Notes under the pieces: model-generated | The model's database searches: none | Told to the model about the DNA's origin: nothing | Seen by the model: the letters and a program-made list of their open reading frames with translations, nothing else | Position numbers and translations under genes: made by a program | Source of the DNA: Deltaproteobacteria bacterium | GTDB lineage: Bacteria; Desulfobacterota; GWC2-55-46 | Reading direction: 5' to 3' | Length of the DNA stretch: 16,425 nt | Assembly: GCA_016182705.1 (NCBI GenBank) | Contig: JACPGA010000009.1 | Location: forward strand, 1-16,425 | In this document: positions 1 to 8,670 of the stretch, one piece after another | Numbering within the stretch: position 1 is the first letter of the stretch | Layout of the letters: each line of letters opens with the position of its first letter

Positions 1-777
1 GCCGACAAAGAGGTATCCCCCCTTGTTGAGGCTGTCGTAAAGATGGGAGATGACCTTTTTCTTCGAGTTGTCGTCGAAGTATATGAGCACATTTCTGCAG
101 AAGATTATGTCCATGCCCTTTATCATCCGCATCTCTATCGAGTCGATAAGGTTCACCTTCCTGTATTTGACGAGCTCGCGGACCTTGCTTGACGCAGTAT
201 AACTCTCGCCGTTTTGCTGGAAATACTTCCTCAGGTAGTTGTCCGGCGTATTTCTCAGGGAATACTTTTCATAAACACCGGCGGCCGCGGGCTTAAGGAC
301 ATTGTCGCTTATGTCGCTGGCCAGGATGTCTATGTTCCAGCCCTTCATCTGCACGCCGTCTTCCATGAGCATCATTGCCAGCGTCAGCGGCTCTTCGCCT
401 GTCGAGCACGCGGCGCTCCAGAGTTTCAGCGTTTTGCTCCCAGCCTTTGCCCTCTCCTCAAGCACCTTTGGAACAACGCCCTTCCTGAAGGCTTCGAGCT
501 GGGGAAGGTCCCTGAAAAAACTTGTCTCATTCGTGACTATCGAGTTGAAAAGGTTATGCAGCTCCTTTGCCCTCTGACTGTCGTAAGTGAGATAATAGTA
601 GTAATCCTCAAAGGACTTGAGGCTCATCTCCTCGAGCCTCCGGAAAAGCCTCATCTCCAGAAAATACTTCTTGGCCTCCGGGAAAAAAATTCCGCATTTC
701 GCGTATATGATGTCGCGCAGAAGCCCGAAGGTCTCGTTGGAAAGCCTGGGCTTGCTGTTTACTCCAAGAGTCAGCAT
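1..777 (-). CDS. cheR: CheR-type chemotaxis protein methyltransferase, C-terminus cut by window edge
   Basis: This gene should transfer methyl groups from S-adenosylmethionine to glutamates of chemoreceptors in the cytoplasm. The 259 codons visible begin MLTLGVNSKP and run off the left edge still open. Seen in the translation: an N-terminal helical CheR domain (about residues 10-75), the family motif TNETSFFRD (82-90), the SAM-binding loop SAACSTGEEP (121-130), the acidic ILASDISDNVL segment (151-161) and the IIFCRNVLIYFD motif (224-235). In the family the loop usually continues GEEPYS; here it reads GEEPLT, a mild deviation. The ATG overlaps the end of the upstream HEAT-repeat gene by 7 bases and has no clear Shine-Dalgarno site, so translation is probably coupled to that gene. 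Its place at the end of a flagellar operon links motility with chemotaxis. Family assignment is firm; which receptors it serves is unknown. Confidence 0.93.
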   Translation of the reverse strand, partial: MLTLGVNSKPRLSNETFGLLRDIIYAKCGIFFPEAKKYFLEMRLFRRLEEMSLKSFEDYYYYLTYDSQRAKELHNLFNSIVTNETSFFRDLPQLEAFRKGVVPKVLEERAKAGSKTLKLWSAACSTGEEPLTLAMMLMEDGVQMKGWNIDILASDISDNVLKPAAAGVYEKYSLRNTPDNYLRKYFQQNGESYTASSKVRELVKYRKVNLIDSIEMRMIKGMDIIFCRNVLIYFDDNSKKKVISHLYDSLNKGGYLFVG

Positions 778-2690
778 CTAAGGGATTCCAGGGCGCTTTC
801 CACCGCTCCCCTGACGCTCGGGTCAGGGTGGCTCAGGAACTGCTCGAGATGCGCGGCCGCGTCGTGCGCTCCGAGCCTCTCAAGAGCCTTAGCGGCGGCT
901 GCCTTCACGGGCGCCTCATCCTTGAGTAATTTTTCCACTATCAGCTCTTCAACATCCAGGTCGCCGAATTCTCCAAGGAGCACGACGGCGTGATACCTGA
1001 CCCAGATATTGCGGTCGACCAAAGAAGAGACCAGGGCCGCCTTTATCCGGTCTCCGGTCCAGCCGCCGAGGCCTTTCATCACCGAAAGCTTGACGTCGTC
1101 GTCACTGTCCTCGAGGCCTTTTACTATCTCGTCCACGGCATTCGGGATGCCGAGTCTTGCCATTGATTTATAGACTGCCTTTCTTACGGCCGGGCTCGGG
1201 TCTCCCGCGGCTTTTATCAGGTACCTGAGACTCTCTTCGTCTCCTATGCTGCCAAGCCCCCTTGCCCCCATCTCGCGCAGCGCCTCGTTTTCACTAACGA
1301 GCAAGTCGCAAAGTCCCTTTTTCACGGGTTCTGACGGGATAGTTGAAAGCACGTCAGTGACTTCTTCCATGACGTCCCTGTACACCTCTGAGCGCAACAC
1401 CTCGAACAGGTTCGGCACCGCGGAAGGGCCGGCCAGAGACGCGAGCGCCCTGGCCGCTATTTTCCTCGTGTGCCCGTCGGAATTCCTGAGCGACTGATAC
1501 AGGACATCTACGGCAGCCGGCGAGCCGATCGCTTCGAGCGCGGCAGCGACCTCGCGAAGTTCGTGCTTGGCTACCTTGCCGATGAGTTCTTTGAGTATCG
1601 GGACCGCCTCTTTTGACTTAAGCTCACCGAGGGTCCTTACAATTATTTTGAGGCTCTTTGTGCCCCTGGCAAGCCTTTCCATGAAAATCCCCGGCAGAGG
1701 GCCGCGGCCTGTTATCGAAACAATAGTATCGACGAGGAACTCTTCAGTGTCCTCGTCTATATCGTTAAGGCTGTCGATGAAATTGAATACTGACTGGAGT
1801 CCCTCAGGCGCCTTTAAAAGGGCGATACCCTTCAAGGCCGTGAGCTTCTCCGACCTGTCGCCCTCTTCGACCGCCCTGGCGAACATGTTAAAATATGTCT
1901 TCTTGAATTCCGCGTCCGGACGGAAATCCGAACCAGGAGTAACTGCTTTTTCCAGAAGATCGACTATGGCCGGGATATTGAATATTTTTCCCTTTTTGAC
2001 CAGAGCTTCGAGTTTCAGCAGGACCGTTGACGAGTCCTCAGGCGCGGCTATCCTTCCGGCGGCGTCTATCGCGGCCTCTTTTATGAGGCCTGAGTCGGTT
2101 TCGATGAGCTTCAGAAGAGGCGTCAAAGCCCTCCTGTCCTGTATGAGGCCGAGGCCCTCGACCGCGGAAAACCTCACCCACTCCTCGCTGTCATTGAGCG
2201 CGCAAAGGAGCACCGGGACGCTTGATGCTGCCTTGAGCCTGCCGAGACAGACGGCAACCGAAGCCCTCACGTTGGGGTTGGCGTGGTTTATGAGCGCGAA
2301 CAGAAGCCCGATGGCGCGCTCCTCGCGCGTGTTGGCGATTATATCTACTCCGAACTTCACGACGTCATCGTCCGGGTCGTTAAGGAGCGAAGCTATAGCC
2401 GGGAACGCCTCTGGCCCTATGAGCTCGAGGATTTCGATTCCCATGTTGCGCATGACCGCGCTTTCTTCCCTCAGGAGCGGAGAGACTGCCTCAGCGACTT
2501 TTCTGCCGCCGATTGCGATAAGGGCATTCAAGGCCGACTCCCTTACCCCGGTGTCGCTGTCGCGCAGCATCAGGACAAGCTGCGGGACGGATTCCGGGCT
2601 TCGCCCCTCTCCCAGGGATACACAGGCATCCCGCCGGACGCCCGGGTCTGCCGAATGCAGCATTTGTACGAAAGTGTTCGCGTTTTCCAT
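771..2690 (-). CDS. HEAT-repeat protein of the flagellar/chemotaxis operon, function unknown
   Basis: This is a 639-residue soluble protein made almost entirely of HEAT or PBS-lyase-like helical repeats of about 31 residues. Repeat signatures of the type 'VPxLxxxLxDxdxxVRxxAxxALgxIG' recur through residues 1-215 and 325-639, for example around ESVPQLVLMLRDSDTGVRES near the start and PAVRKAVYKSMARLG near the end. A less regular stretch (about 215-325) separates the two arrays. There is no signal peptide, membrane segment or catalytic motif. Such scaffolds usually bind proteins. The gene lies 57 bases after fliA and overlaps cheR by 7 bases, so it is co-transcribed with both, which suggests a scaffold or adaptor in motility or chemotaxis. 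That role is inferred only from position. The start is an ATG preceded by a weak GAAAGGG site. HEAT-repeat lyases of phycobilins are an unlikely alternative in this context. Confidence 0.88.
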   Translation of the reverse strand: MENANTFVQMLHSADPGVRRDACVSLGEGRSPESVPQLVLMLRDSDTGVRESALNALIAIGGRKVAEAVSPLLREESAVMRNMGIEILELIGPEAFPAIASLLNDPDDDVVKFGVDIIANTREERAIGLLFALINHANPNVRASVAVCLGRLKAASSVPVLLCALNDSEEWVRFSAVEGLGLIQDRRALTPLLKLIETDSGLIKEAAIDAAGRIAAPEDSSTVLLKLEALVKKGKIFNIPAIVDLLEKAVTPGSDFRPDAEFKKTYFNMFARAVEEGDRSEKLTALKGIALLKAPEGLQSVFNFIDSLNDIDEDTEEFLVDTIVSITGRGPLPGIFMERLARGTKSLKIIVRTLGELKSKEAVPILKELIGKVAKHELREVAAALEAIGSPAAVDVLYQSLRNSDGHTRKIAARALASLAGPSAVPNLFEVLRSEVYRDVMEEVTDVLSTIPSEPVKKGLCDLLVSENEALREMGARGLGSIGDEESLRYLIKAAGDPSPAVRKAVYKSMARLGIPNAVDEIVKGLEDSDDDVKLSVMKGLGGWTGDRIKAALVSSLVDRNIWVRYHAVVLLGEFGDLDVEELIVEKLLKDEAPVKAAAAKALERLGAHDAAAHLEQFLSHPDPSVRGAVESALESLRC

Positions 2691-2747
2691 ATCTACCCTT
2701 TCATATGTATCGGGAACGGAGCGTGTTTCCTTGAATGTTTTCCGGCT

Positions 2748-3479
2748 TTATATGCCAGCTCCCACGCATTTTTTCAGCTTGCCCTTGAGCCTGTGCATCG
2801 TCTGGCTGTGCAGCTGGCAGACCCTGGACTCTGTTATGTCCAGAACCTTGCCTATTTCCTTGAGTGTAAGCTCATCGTAGTAGTAGAGTGATATGATGAG
2901 TTTTTCCTTGTCAGGGAGCGTCTCCACGGCCTCGGCAACCTTCCTTTTTACCTCGTTGAAGTTAACGATGGTCATCGGGTCCTTGCCTTCGGGGTCTTTA
3001 ATGCACTCGAGGATGTCCATCCCGTCGTCGTAGTTGACTCCAAGGTCCTCGAGGTTCAGGACGCTCAAGGCGCTCACCTGGCTTAATATCGTGTTCAGGG
3101 CGTCTGTCGATATGTCGAGGAATTTCGCTACTTCCTCCGATTCGGCCGGCCTGCCTGTTTTCCTTTCTATCTCGACATAGGCTTTCTCCAGCTGGTTGGA
3201 CTTGTCCCTCATGGACCTCGTCATCCAGTCCATGCTGCGCAGTTCATCCATGATCGCGCCCCTTATCCTGATGGAAGCGTAGGTGTTGAACTGGACGCCT
3301 TTTGAGGAATCGAACCTGTCTATCGACTCCAGAAGGCCTATTGTCCCGGCGCTGATAAGGTCGTTGACGTCGATATGGGGCGGCAGGTTCACCGCTACCT
3401 GGTACGCTATTATCTTAACCAGGTGTATGTTCTGCTCCATAAGCCTGTCTCTGTCCGGCTTCAGCATTGTCATTGTCAT
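2748..3479 (-). CDS. fliA: RNA polymerase sigma factor FliA (sigma-28) for late flagellar genes
   Basis: This gene encodes the alternative sigma factor that directs RNA polymerase to late flagellar promoters (filament, motor, chemotaxis). With the start chosen here it has 243 residues, normal for the family. Region 2 contains the characteristic VQFNTYASIRIRGAIMDELR segment followed by DWMTRSMR. Region 3 follows (ETGRPAESEEVAKFL-like). Region 4 near the C-terminus has the helix-turn-helix LTLKEIGKVLDITESRVCQLH. The open frame extends upstream to an ATG at 3614, but that would overlap flhG by 106 bases. The internal ATG at 3479 lies 29 bases after the flhG stop, has a purine-rich AGGAAAAAGG upstream, and fits the family length; ATGs at 3473 and 3467 are alternatives because the protein begins MTMTML. 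No anti-sigma factor FlgM is in this window. Confidence 0.94.
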   Translation of the reverse strand: MTMTMLKPDRDRLMEQNIHLVKIIAYQVAVNLPPHIDVNDLISAGTIGLLESIDRFDSSKGVQFNTYASIRIRGAIMDELRSMDWMTRSMRDKSNQLEKAYVEIERKTGRPAESEEVAKFLDISTDALNTILSQVSALSVLNLEDLGVNYDDGMDILECIKDPEGKDPMTIVNFNEVKRKVAEAVETLPDKEKLIISLYYYDELTLKEIGKVLDITESRVCQLHSQTMHRLKGKLKKCVGAGI

Positions 3480-3508
3480 GGTCTTGGCCTTTTTCCTGCC
3501 GTCTTTTT

Positions 3509-4372
3509 TCAGATAGTCCTGTTCAGGAACTGTCTCCAGAAAAACTGCATTCCGCCCTTCAATCCGCTCTGCACTGGTAGCTCGCATATCTCCCTCGCTA
3601 TCTCCTGGTAACATTGACTTGCCTTGGTCAGTGGATAAAGCTCCATGACCGCCTTTTGCCTGATTACGGACCTGCCTACATTTTCATCCAGCAGTACTGA
3701 ACCCAGATACTCGACCGATATGTTGAGAAACCGCTCGGCCGCGAGGCTTATCTTCCTGTAGACCTCCACACCCTCTTTGCGCGTCTTGACCGAATTGACA
3801 AGAAGCCTGAACCTCCTCTCACCGTGTCTCTGGAACATCACCTTCATCAAAGCGTACGCGTCGGTTATCGACGTAGGCTCGGGAGTGACCACCACGACTA
3901 TCTCCTGGGCGGACATGTTGAAGAAAAGGACGTTGCTTGAGATGCCCGCGCCGGTGTCGATGATCATGATGTCGAAGCCCTCGCCAAGGGCTTCGAGGTG
4001 GGAAGCCAGTGATATCCTCTCTTCCGCGCCCAGGTTGGTAAGCTCATGCACGCCCGAGCTCGCCGGGAGTATCATTATTCCCTCCGGGCCTTCGACCAGC
4101 ACTTCGTCTATTGTTTTTTCTCCGCTCAGCAGATGGCTGATGTTGTACCGCGGAGCGAGCCCTAAAAGGACATCGAGATTCCCGAGCCCCAGGTCCGCGT
4201 CAAGCAGCAGCACCTTTTTTCCCATTCTTGAGAAGGCGATAGCGAGGTTCACGACCGAATTGGTCTTGCCCACCCCTCCCTTGCCGCTGCTCACGGCAAT
4301 GACCCTCGTGCCCGTACCCGCCACCGCGTCTTCCACTTGAGCGTAACTCCTTAATTTCAATGCCTGGTCCAT
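3509..4372 (-). CDS. flhG: MinD-like ATPase FlhG (FleN), flagellar number regulator
   Basis: FlhG is a ParA/MinD-family ATPase that limits flagellar number and stimulates the GTPase FlhF. The 287-residue protein begins MDQALKLR, matching the DQAxxLR activator motif known in FlhG to contact FlhF. The deviant Walker A is SGKGGVGKTN (residues 29-38), with the signature lysine K31 and the P-loop K36. The switch regions are visible as DADLGLGNLD (58-67) and IIDTGAG (137-143). The C-terminal SGLKGGMQFFWRQFLNRTI looks like the amphipathic membrane-binding helix of MinD-type proteins. The ATG has an AAGGAG site nine bases upstream that overlaps the flhF stop codon, so the two genes are probably translationally coupled. 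The flhF-flhG pairing is typical of bacteria that control flagellar placement and number. Confidence 0.95.
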   Translation of the reverse strand: MDQALKLRSYAQVEDAVAGTGTRVIAVSSGKGGVGKTNSVVNLAIAFSRMGKKVLLLDADLGLGNLDVLLGLAPRYNISHLLSGEKTIDEVLVEGPEGIMILPASSGVHELTNLGAEERISLASHLEALGEGFDIMIIDTGAGISSNVLFFNMSAQEIVVVVTPEPTSITDAYALMKVMFQRHGERRFRLLVNSVKTRKEGVEVYRKISLAAERFLNISVEYLGSVLLDENVGRSVIRQKAVMELYPLTKASQCYQEIAREICELPVQSGLKGGMQFFWRQFLNRTI

Positions 4373-4385
4373 TCAATGAATCTCC

Positions 4386-5531
4386 TTAATTCGGCATAAA
4401 AAAGCTGAGTAGTCTGTCCCTTGAAGCTGTCTCAATGTCCTCAGGCACGCGGCTTCCCGTCGAAAGATAGGCGATGGGCTTTTGCGCCAGCACCATCGCG
4501 TTCAGGATAGAGCCGTGGCTGCTTCCCTCGTCCAGCCTCGTGAAAGACAGCGAGTCGATTGGCAGGGAGCCGAAGCCCTTGACGCTCTCGTACATGGACT
4601 CGTCCCTGGTCTGGGAATTGAGCACCAGGTTGAACTTCATCTCCGGGCACTCGTCCGCGAGCAGCTTCAAGTCGTTCATCCTCGCGGCGTCCTTCTGATT
4701 ACGCCCTGCCGTGTCCACGAGAACAAGGTCCTTGTCCCGGTGGCTGGACATGAAAGACTTGAGTTCCCTTACGTCCCTTGCTACCTCGACAGGCACGCCA
4801 ATGAGCTTTCCATATACCTTTAGCTGCTCGGCAGCGGCTATCCTGTAGGTGTCCATCGTAAGAAGGGCCATGCGCTTTTTGCCTTTCAGGGCGTGATGTG
4901 CCGCGAGCTTGGCTATAGTCGTAGTCTTGCCGACGCCCTCGGGACCGACAAAGGCCACAACGCCCCTGCCAGCGAGCGGGTCTTTTACTTTTATTCTTTC
5001 GTAGACCTTCTTCCTCATGCACGCTTTCAGGTACATGATGTCAGCGGTCTTGTCCTTCGTGGCCCCGGAAAGAGTGTTCATGAGGATCTTTCTGGCAAGG
5101 CGTTTATCAACGCCGTTCTTGACGAGGTTTTCCTCGAGCTTGTTGAACACCTCGGAGACCGGGCTGCCGGAGCGGGTGACGAAAGAGACGCACAGGTCCT
5201 TCAGTTCACTGAGTTCCTTCAGCTCTTTTTTAAGCTCAGCCGCCATGGACGCGCCGGATACCTTGCCGGAATCCCTCGAAGACGCGCTGTTTTGCGTCTC
5301 ATTAACGATGGAGGTCTTGTTGCCCTGTCCGGCTGAGCCGGAGCGGTTTGAAGCGGCCTTCAAGTCCACGGCCACCTGCCCCGAGAGGTCGTAATCCACG
5401 GCCCCGACAACCTCGTACAGGCCCGTTGCCAGCCTCTTGTTGCTGAGGATCAACGCCTGCTCCCCGAATTCCGCCTTGACCAGCTTTAGCGCTTCTCTTA
5501 CTGAAGGGCCGGTAAAACTTTTTATCCGCAT
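4386..5531 (-). CDS. flhF: Signal-recognition-particle-type GTPase FlhF, flagellar placement
   Basis: FlhF is the third SRP-family GTPase and marks the site where a flagellum is assembled, usually the pole. The 381-residue protein has the expected basic N-terminal B domain (about 1-100, including MRIKSFTGPSVREALKLVKAEFG and a polar Ser/Asn-rich linker at 60-95), a helical N domain (about 100-185) and a G domain (about 188-381). GTPase motifs are G1 GPEGVGKTTT (196-205), the SRP insertion-box element DTYRIAAAEQL (227-237), G3 DTAGR (273-277) and G4 TRLDE (331-335), where most relatives have TKLDE. It begins one base after the flhA stop, indicating coupled translation, and is followed by its regulator flhG. 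Confidence 0.96.
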   Translation of the reverse strand: MRIKSFTGPSVREALKLVKAEFGEQALILSNKRLATGLYEVVGAVDYDLSGQVAVDLKAASNRSGSAGQGNKTSIVNETQNSASSRDSGKVSGASMAAELKKELKELSELKDLCVSFVTRSGSPVSEVFNKLEENLVKNGVDKRLARKILMNTLSGATKDKTADIMYLKACMRKKVYERIKVKDPLAGRGVVAFVGPEGVGKTTTIAKLAAHHALKGKKRMALLTMDTYRIAAAEQLKVYGKLIGVPVEVARDVRELKSFMSSHRDKDLVLVDTAGRNQKDAARMNDLKLLADECPEMKFNLVLNSQTRDESMYESVKGFGSLPIDSLSFTRLDEGSSHGSILNAMVLAQKPIAYLSTGSRVPEDIETASRDRLLSFFMPN

Positions 5532-5532
5532 G

Positions 5533-7608
5533 TTACAACCTCACCACTTTTAATGTCTGAACCCTTGCGCCGCTTGATATCTCGCTGTGAGAAAGTACCG
5601 GGATGGCAGGGAATGACCTTTCGGTCAACCTTCTGACGAATCTTCTGGTCTGATGCGAGACCAGCAGGACCGGCTGGTAGCCCTTTGACATCGCCTCTTC
5701 GAGCGCGTCCTTTACCTTGCCGAGTATCTTCTGCGCCGCTGCGGGCTCTATTGTCATGAAAGAACCCTGGGGCGTCTCGTGTATCGACTTTGATATGGCT
5801 TCCTCTATCTCCGTGCTCAGTGCCAGCGCCTGTATGGAAGAGTCGGCTCCAGCGTGGGACTTTGATATCTGCCTGGCAAGGTTCATCCTCACGTATTCTG
5901 TGAGAAGGTCTGTGTCCTTGGTCATCGTCGCGTAATCCGCCAGAGTCTCGAGGACGGTCTGGAGGTCTCTTATCGACACCCTCTCTTTCAGAAGGTTCTG
6001 CAATACTTTCTGGACGGCTCCGAGGCTCATGAGGCCGGGCACAAGCTCCTCGACGACCTTGGGGTGCGTTCTGGCAGCCTTGTCAAGCAGGCCCTGCACT
6101 TCCTGACGGCCAAGTATCTCGTTGGCGTGGCTCCTTATGACTTCGGTTACGTGGGTAGCTATTACCGCCGAATGGTTCACGACCGTGTAGCCCATGAGCT
6201 GCGCCTTTTCCACCTGCGTGTCAGCTACCCATATCGAGGGCAGGCCGAAAGCCGGGTCGGTTGTCGCGAGCCCCTCCAAGCCGGGCTGCGCCGTACCGGG
6301 GTCGATAGCAAGAGAATGGCCCGCGAGAAGCTCGCCTCTCGCGACCTCTACTCCCTTTACGAGAAAGACGTACTCGGAGGGCTTGAGCTGCAGGTTGTCT
6401 TTTATGTGGACGGGCTGGACCATTATGCCCATGTCCTCGGCGAACTGCCTTCTTATGGCCTTTATCCTCTCAAGGAGCTCGCCGCCTTCGGACGAATCAA
6501 CCAGAGGAATGAGCCTGTAGCCGACTTCAAGGCTAAGCGTATCGATGAGCGGCACTTCATCGGTGGCTTCCTTCTTCGGGGCTGGCCTGGCGGCCTTTTC
6601 CTTTTCAGAAGCTTCCTGTGCATCCCTTGCCTCGGCGTTCTTGTACACGAGATAACCGACGGCTCCCGTGGCAATCGAAAGAACAAGGAAAGCCACGTGC
6701 GGGAGGCCGGGGATAAGACCGAATATGAACAGGATGGCGGAAGCGATAAGTATCGGCTTGGGGTTAAGGACGAACTGCCTGCCTATGCTCTCGGAAAGGC
6801 CGGTGCCGGAGTTGACATTCGACACGACAATACCGGCGGCGGTGGAGATGACAAGGGCCGGTATCTGTGCCACAAGCCCGTCGCCGACGGTAAGGAGAGT
6901 GTATGTGGCAGCGGCTTCCGTAACAGGAAGCCCCTGCTGGAGCACGCCTATTATGATTCCGCCTACGATATTGATTACTGTGATGAGTATGCCAGCTACA
7001 GCGTCTCCTCTTACGAATTTGCTCGCTCCGTCCATGGCTCCGTAAAAGTCCGCTTCAAGGGCTACTTCCTTCCTTCTCTTCCTGGCTTCCTCGTCGCCGA
7101 TGAGGCCCGCGTTGAGGTCGGCGTCGATGGCCATCTGCTTTCCGGGCATCGCGTCAAGGGTAAACCTCGCGGCTACCTCGGCGATACGCCCGGCGCCCTT
7201 TGTTATGACCATGAAGTTTATGATGACGAGTATAGCGAATACAACAAAGCCCACGGCGTAGTTGCCGCCGACAACGAAGTTTCCGAAAGATTTTATGACC
7301 TGTCCGGCAGCTTCCGGGCCTTCAGCGCCGTGCAGCAGGATGAGCCTGGTGGAGGCCACGTTCAATGAGAGCCGGAAAAGAGTCGTGACCAGCAGGAGAA
7401 TCGGGAAAGTCGAGAAGTCCAGCGGCTTCTTGACGTATACCGCTACCAGCAGAATGATGATGGCAGCGGTGATGTTGAACGTAAGGAACAGGTCCAGGAG
7501 CAGCGTCGGGATAGGGAGGATCATCACGAACAGTATCCCCACTATGCCCAGCGGCAGCGCCAGGTCGGCCCCTCTTTTGAATGTCGCGTTGTCCGTAAAG
7601 CCTGCCAT
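5533..7608 (-). CDS. flhA: Flagellar type III export gate protein FlhA
   Basis: FlhA is the large inner-membrane component of the flagellar type III export gate; it conducts protons and docks chaperone-substrate complexes. The 691 residues match the usual length. The first about 325 residues contain roughly eight membrane segments and the FHIPEP-family signature (about 135-200), visible as GRIAEVAARFTLDAMPGKQMAIDADLNAG followed by GDEEARKRR and FYGAMDGASKF. Residues about 340-691 form the soluble cytoplasmic domain, with conserved stretches such as LMGYTVVNHSAVIATHVTEV and LVSHQTRRFVRRL near the end. The ATG lies three bases after the flhB stop. I see no truncation or frameshift, in contrast to fliP and fliM nearby. 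Confidence 0.97.
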   Translation of the reverse strand: MAGFTDNATFKRGADLALPLGIVGILFVMILPIPTLLLDLFLTFNITAAIIILLVAVYVKKPLDFSTFPILLLVTTLFRLSLNVASTRLILLHGAEGPEAAGQVIKSFGNFVVGGNYAVGFVVFAILVIINFMVITKGAGRIAEVAARFTLDAMPGKQMAIDADLNAGLIGDEEARKRRKEVALEADFYGAMDGASKFVRGDAVAGILITVINIVGGIIIGVLQQGLPVTEAAATYTLLTVGDGLVAQIPALVISTAAGIVVSNVNSGTGLSESIGRQFVLNPKPILIASAILFIFGLIPGLPHVAFLVLSIATGAVGYLVYKNAEARDAQEASEKEKAARPAPKKEATDEVPLIDTLSLEVGYRLIPLVDSSEGGELLERIKAIRRQFAEDMGIMVQPVHIKDNLQLKPSEYVFLVKGVEVARGELLAGHSLAIDPGTAQPGLEGLATTDPAFGLPSIWVADTQVEKAQLMGYTVVNHSAVIATHVTEVIRSHANEILGRQEVQGLLDKAARTHPKVVEELVPGLMSLGAVQKVLQNLLKERVSIRDLQTVLETLADYATMTKDTDLLTEYVRMNLARQISKSHAGADSSIQALALSTEIEEAISKSIHETPQGSFMTIEPAAAQKILGKVKDALEEAMSKGYQPVLLVSHQTRRFVRRLTERSFPAIPVLSHSEISSGARVQTLKVVRL

Positions 7609-7611
7609 CGC

Positions 7612-8670
7612 TTACTTCCTCTTCTGCTTGAGCCTGTATACATAGGCGAGCACTTCCGCTACCGCCTTGTACAGGTCTGCCGGTATTTCCATTCCGATCT
7701 TGACAGTCTTGTGCAGGGTCCTCGCGAGCGGCTTGTTCTCAAGAACCGGCACACCGTGCTTCCTCGCTATCTCCCTTATCTTCTCAGCTACATGCCCAGC
7801 GCCCTTGGCGACGACAATGGGTGCGTTGCCCTTTTCCCTGTCGTACCTGATGGCCACGGCTATGTGCGTCGGGTTGGTGACTACCACGTCGGCCTTGGGC
7901 ACATCGGCCATCATCCTTTTCCTGGCCATCTCCCTCTGCATGGACTTGATCCTGGCCTTGATGATAGGGTCTCCCTCGGTCTCCTTCATCTCTTCCTTTA
8001 TCTCTTCCTTGCTCATCCTGAGGCCCTTTTCGAAGTTCCACCTCTGGTAGGCGTAATCGAGGACCGCTATCACGACGAGCACCCAGACTGTCTTGACCAT
8101 GATCGTGAAGCTGACCTTCGCGATATAGACGGCCGAGGCTGCCACTTCCATGTCTATCAGCATGGGCATGTTTACCCATTCCTTTTTTACGTTGACGAAG
8201 ACGACGTAAGTGAGGATGGATATTTTGAGGATTGATTTGACGAGCTCTGCCAGAGCGTTGAGCGACACTATCTTTTTAAAGCCGGATATCGGGTTTATCT
8301 TCTTGAAGTCCGGCGCGAGCGGCTTTGCCGTGAAGTTGATGCCGTTCTGGAGCACGTAGGACAGCGCGCCCAGTATCGGTATGAGCAGAGCCGGAGCGAT
8401 TATCATCAGAAAGCTGAAGGAGAGGTCCTTGAATATGGTGTGCAGCTCCGCTACCGTAAGCTCGCCCTTGTATACGTGGAAACACTTCCTCATGACGTCG
8501 GCAAGCCCGGAGAACATGTAGGTGCCGGAAAAGTACAGGACAAGGACGCCGGCGCCGACCATGAAGAGCGTGCTGACCTCTTTCGAGGAGGCGTAGTTGC
8601 CCTCCTGATTGGCCTGCTCTCTTCTTCGCGATGTAGCTTGTTCTGTGCGTTCCTGGTCGTTGTCGGCCAT
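7612..8670 (-). CDS. flhB: Flagellar export substrate-specificity switch protein FlhB
   Basis: FlhB is a membrane component of the flagellar export gate that changes substrate class from rod/hook to filament when FliK signals hook completion. The protein of 352 residues has a hydrophilic N-terminus (QERTEQATSRRREQ, typical of the family), four hydrophobic segments between about residues 35 and 210, a charged linker (MSKEEIKEEMKETEGDP) and the autocleavage motif NPTH at about residues 266-269, where the family cuts itself between N and P. The C-terminal cytoplasmic part is intact (ENKPLARTLHKTV). Translation could begin at a GTG at 8673 or the ATG at 8670; I chose the ATG, which overlaps the fliR stop as TGATG and has AAGGG upstream. 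Its functional partner fliK lies at the right edge of the window. Confidence 0.96.
   Translation of the reverse strand: MADNDQERTEQATSRRREQANQEGNYASSKEVSTLFMVGAGVLVLYFSGTYMFSGLADVMRKCFHVYKGELTVAELHTIFKDLSFSFLMIIAPALLIPILGALSYVLQNGINFTAKPLAPDFKKINPISGFKKIVSLNALAELVKSILKISILTYVVFVNVKKEWVNMPMLIDMEVAASAVYIAKVSFTIMVKTVWVLVVIAVLDYAYQRWNFEKGLRMSKEEIKEEMKETEGDPIIKARIKSMQREMARKRMMADVPKADVVVTNPTHIAVAIRYDREKGNAPIVVAKGAGHVAEKIREIARKHGVPVLENKPLARTLHKTVKIGMEIPADLYKAVAEVLAYVYRLKQKRK

Noticed and set aside
1567..2880. 437-codon plus-strand open frame opposite the HEAT-repeat and fliA genes
   Set aside because: It is composed of Ser/Arg/Leu-rich sequence with no recognisable domain, lies wholly antisense to convincing coding sequence, and arises from the high G+C codon pattern.
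3464..3479. ATGACCATGACAATG tract at the start of fliA as a microsatellite
   Set aside because: It is only two and a half imperfect units and encodes MTMTM; it offers alternative starts but no evidence of repeat instability.
3480..3614. Upstream start of fliA at 3614
   Set aside because: It would add 45 residues that overlap flhG by 106 bases and have no family similarity; the ATG at 3479 gives the normal length.
6064..7368. 434-codon plus-strand open frame opposite flhA
   Set aside because: It is antisense to the conserved FlhA coding region and has no domain or ribosome site; a shadow frame.
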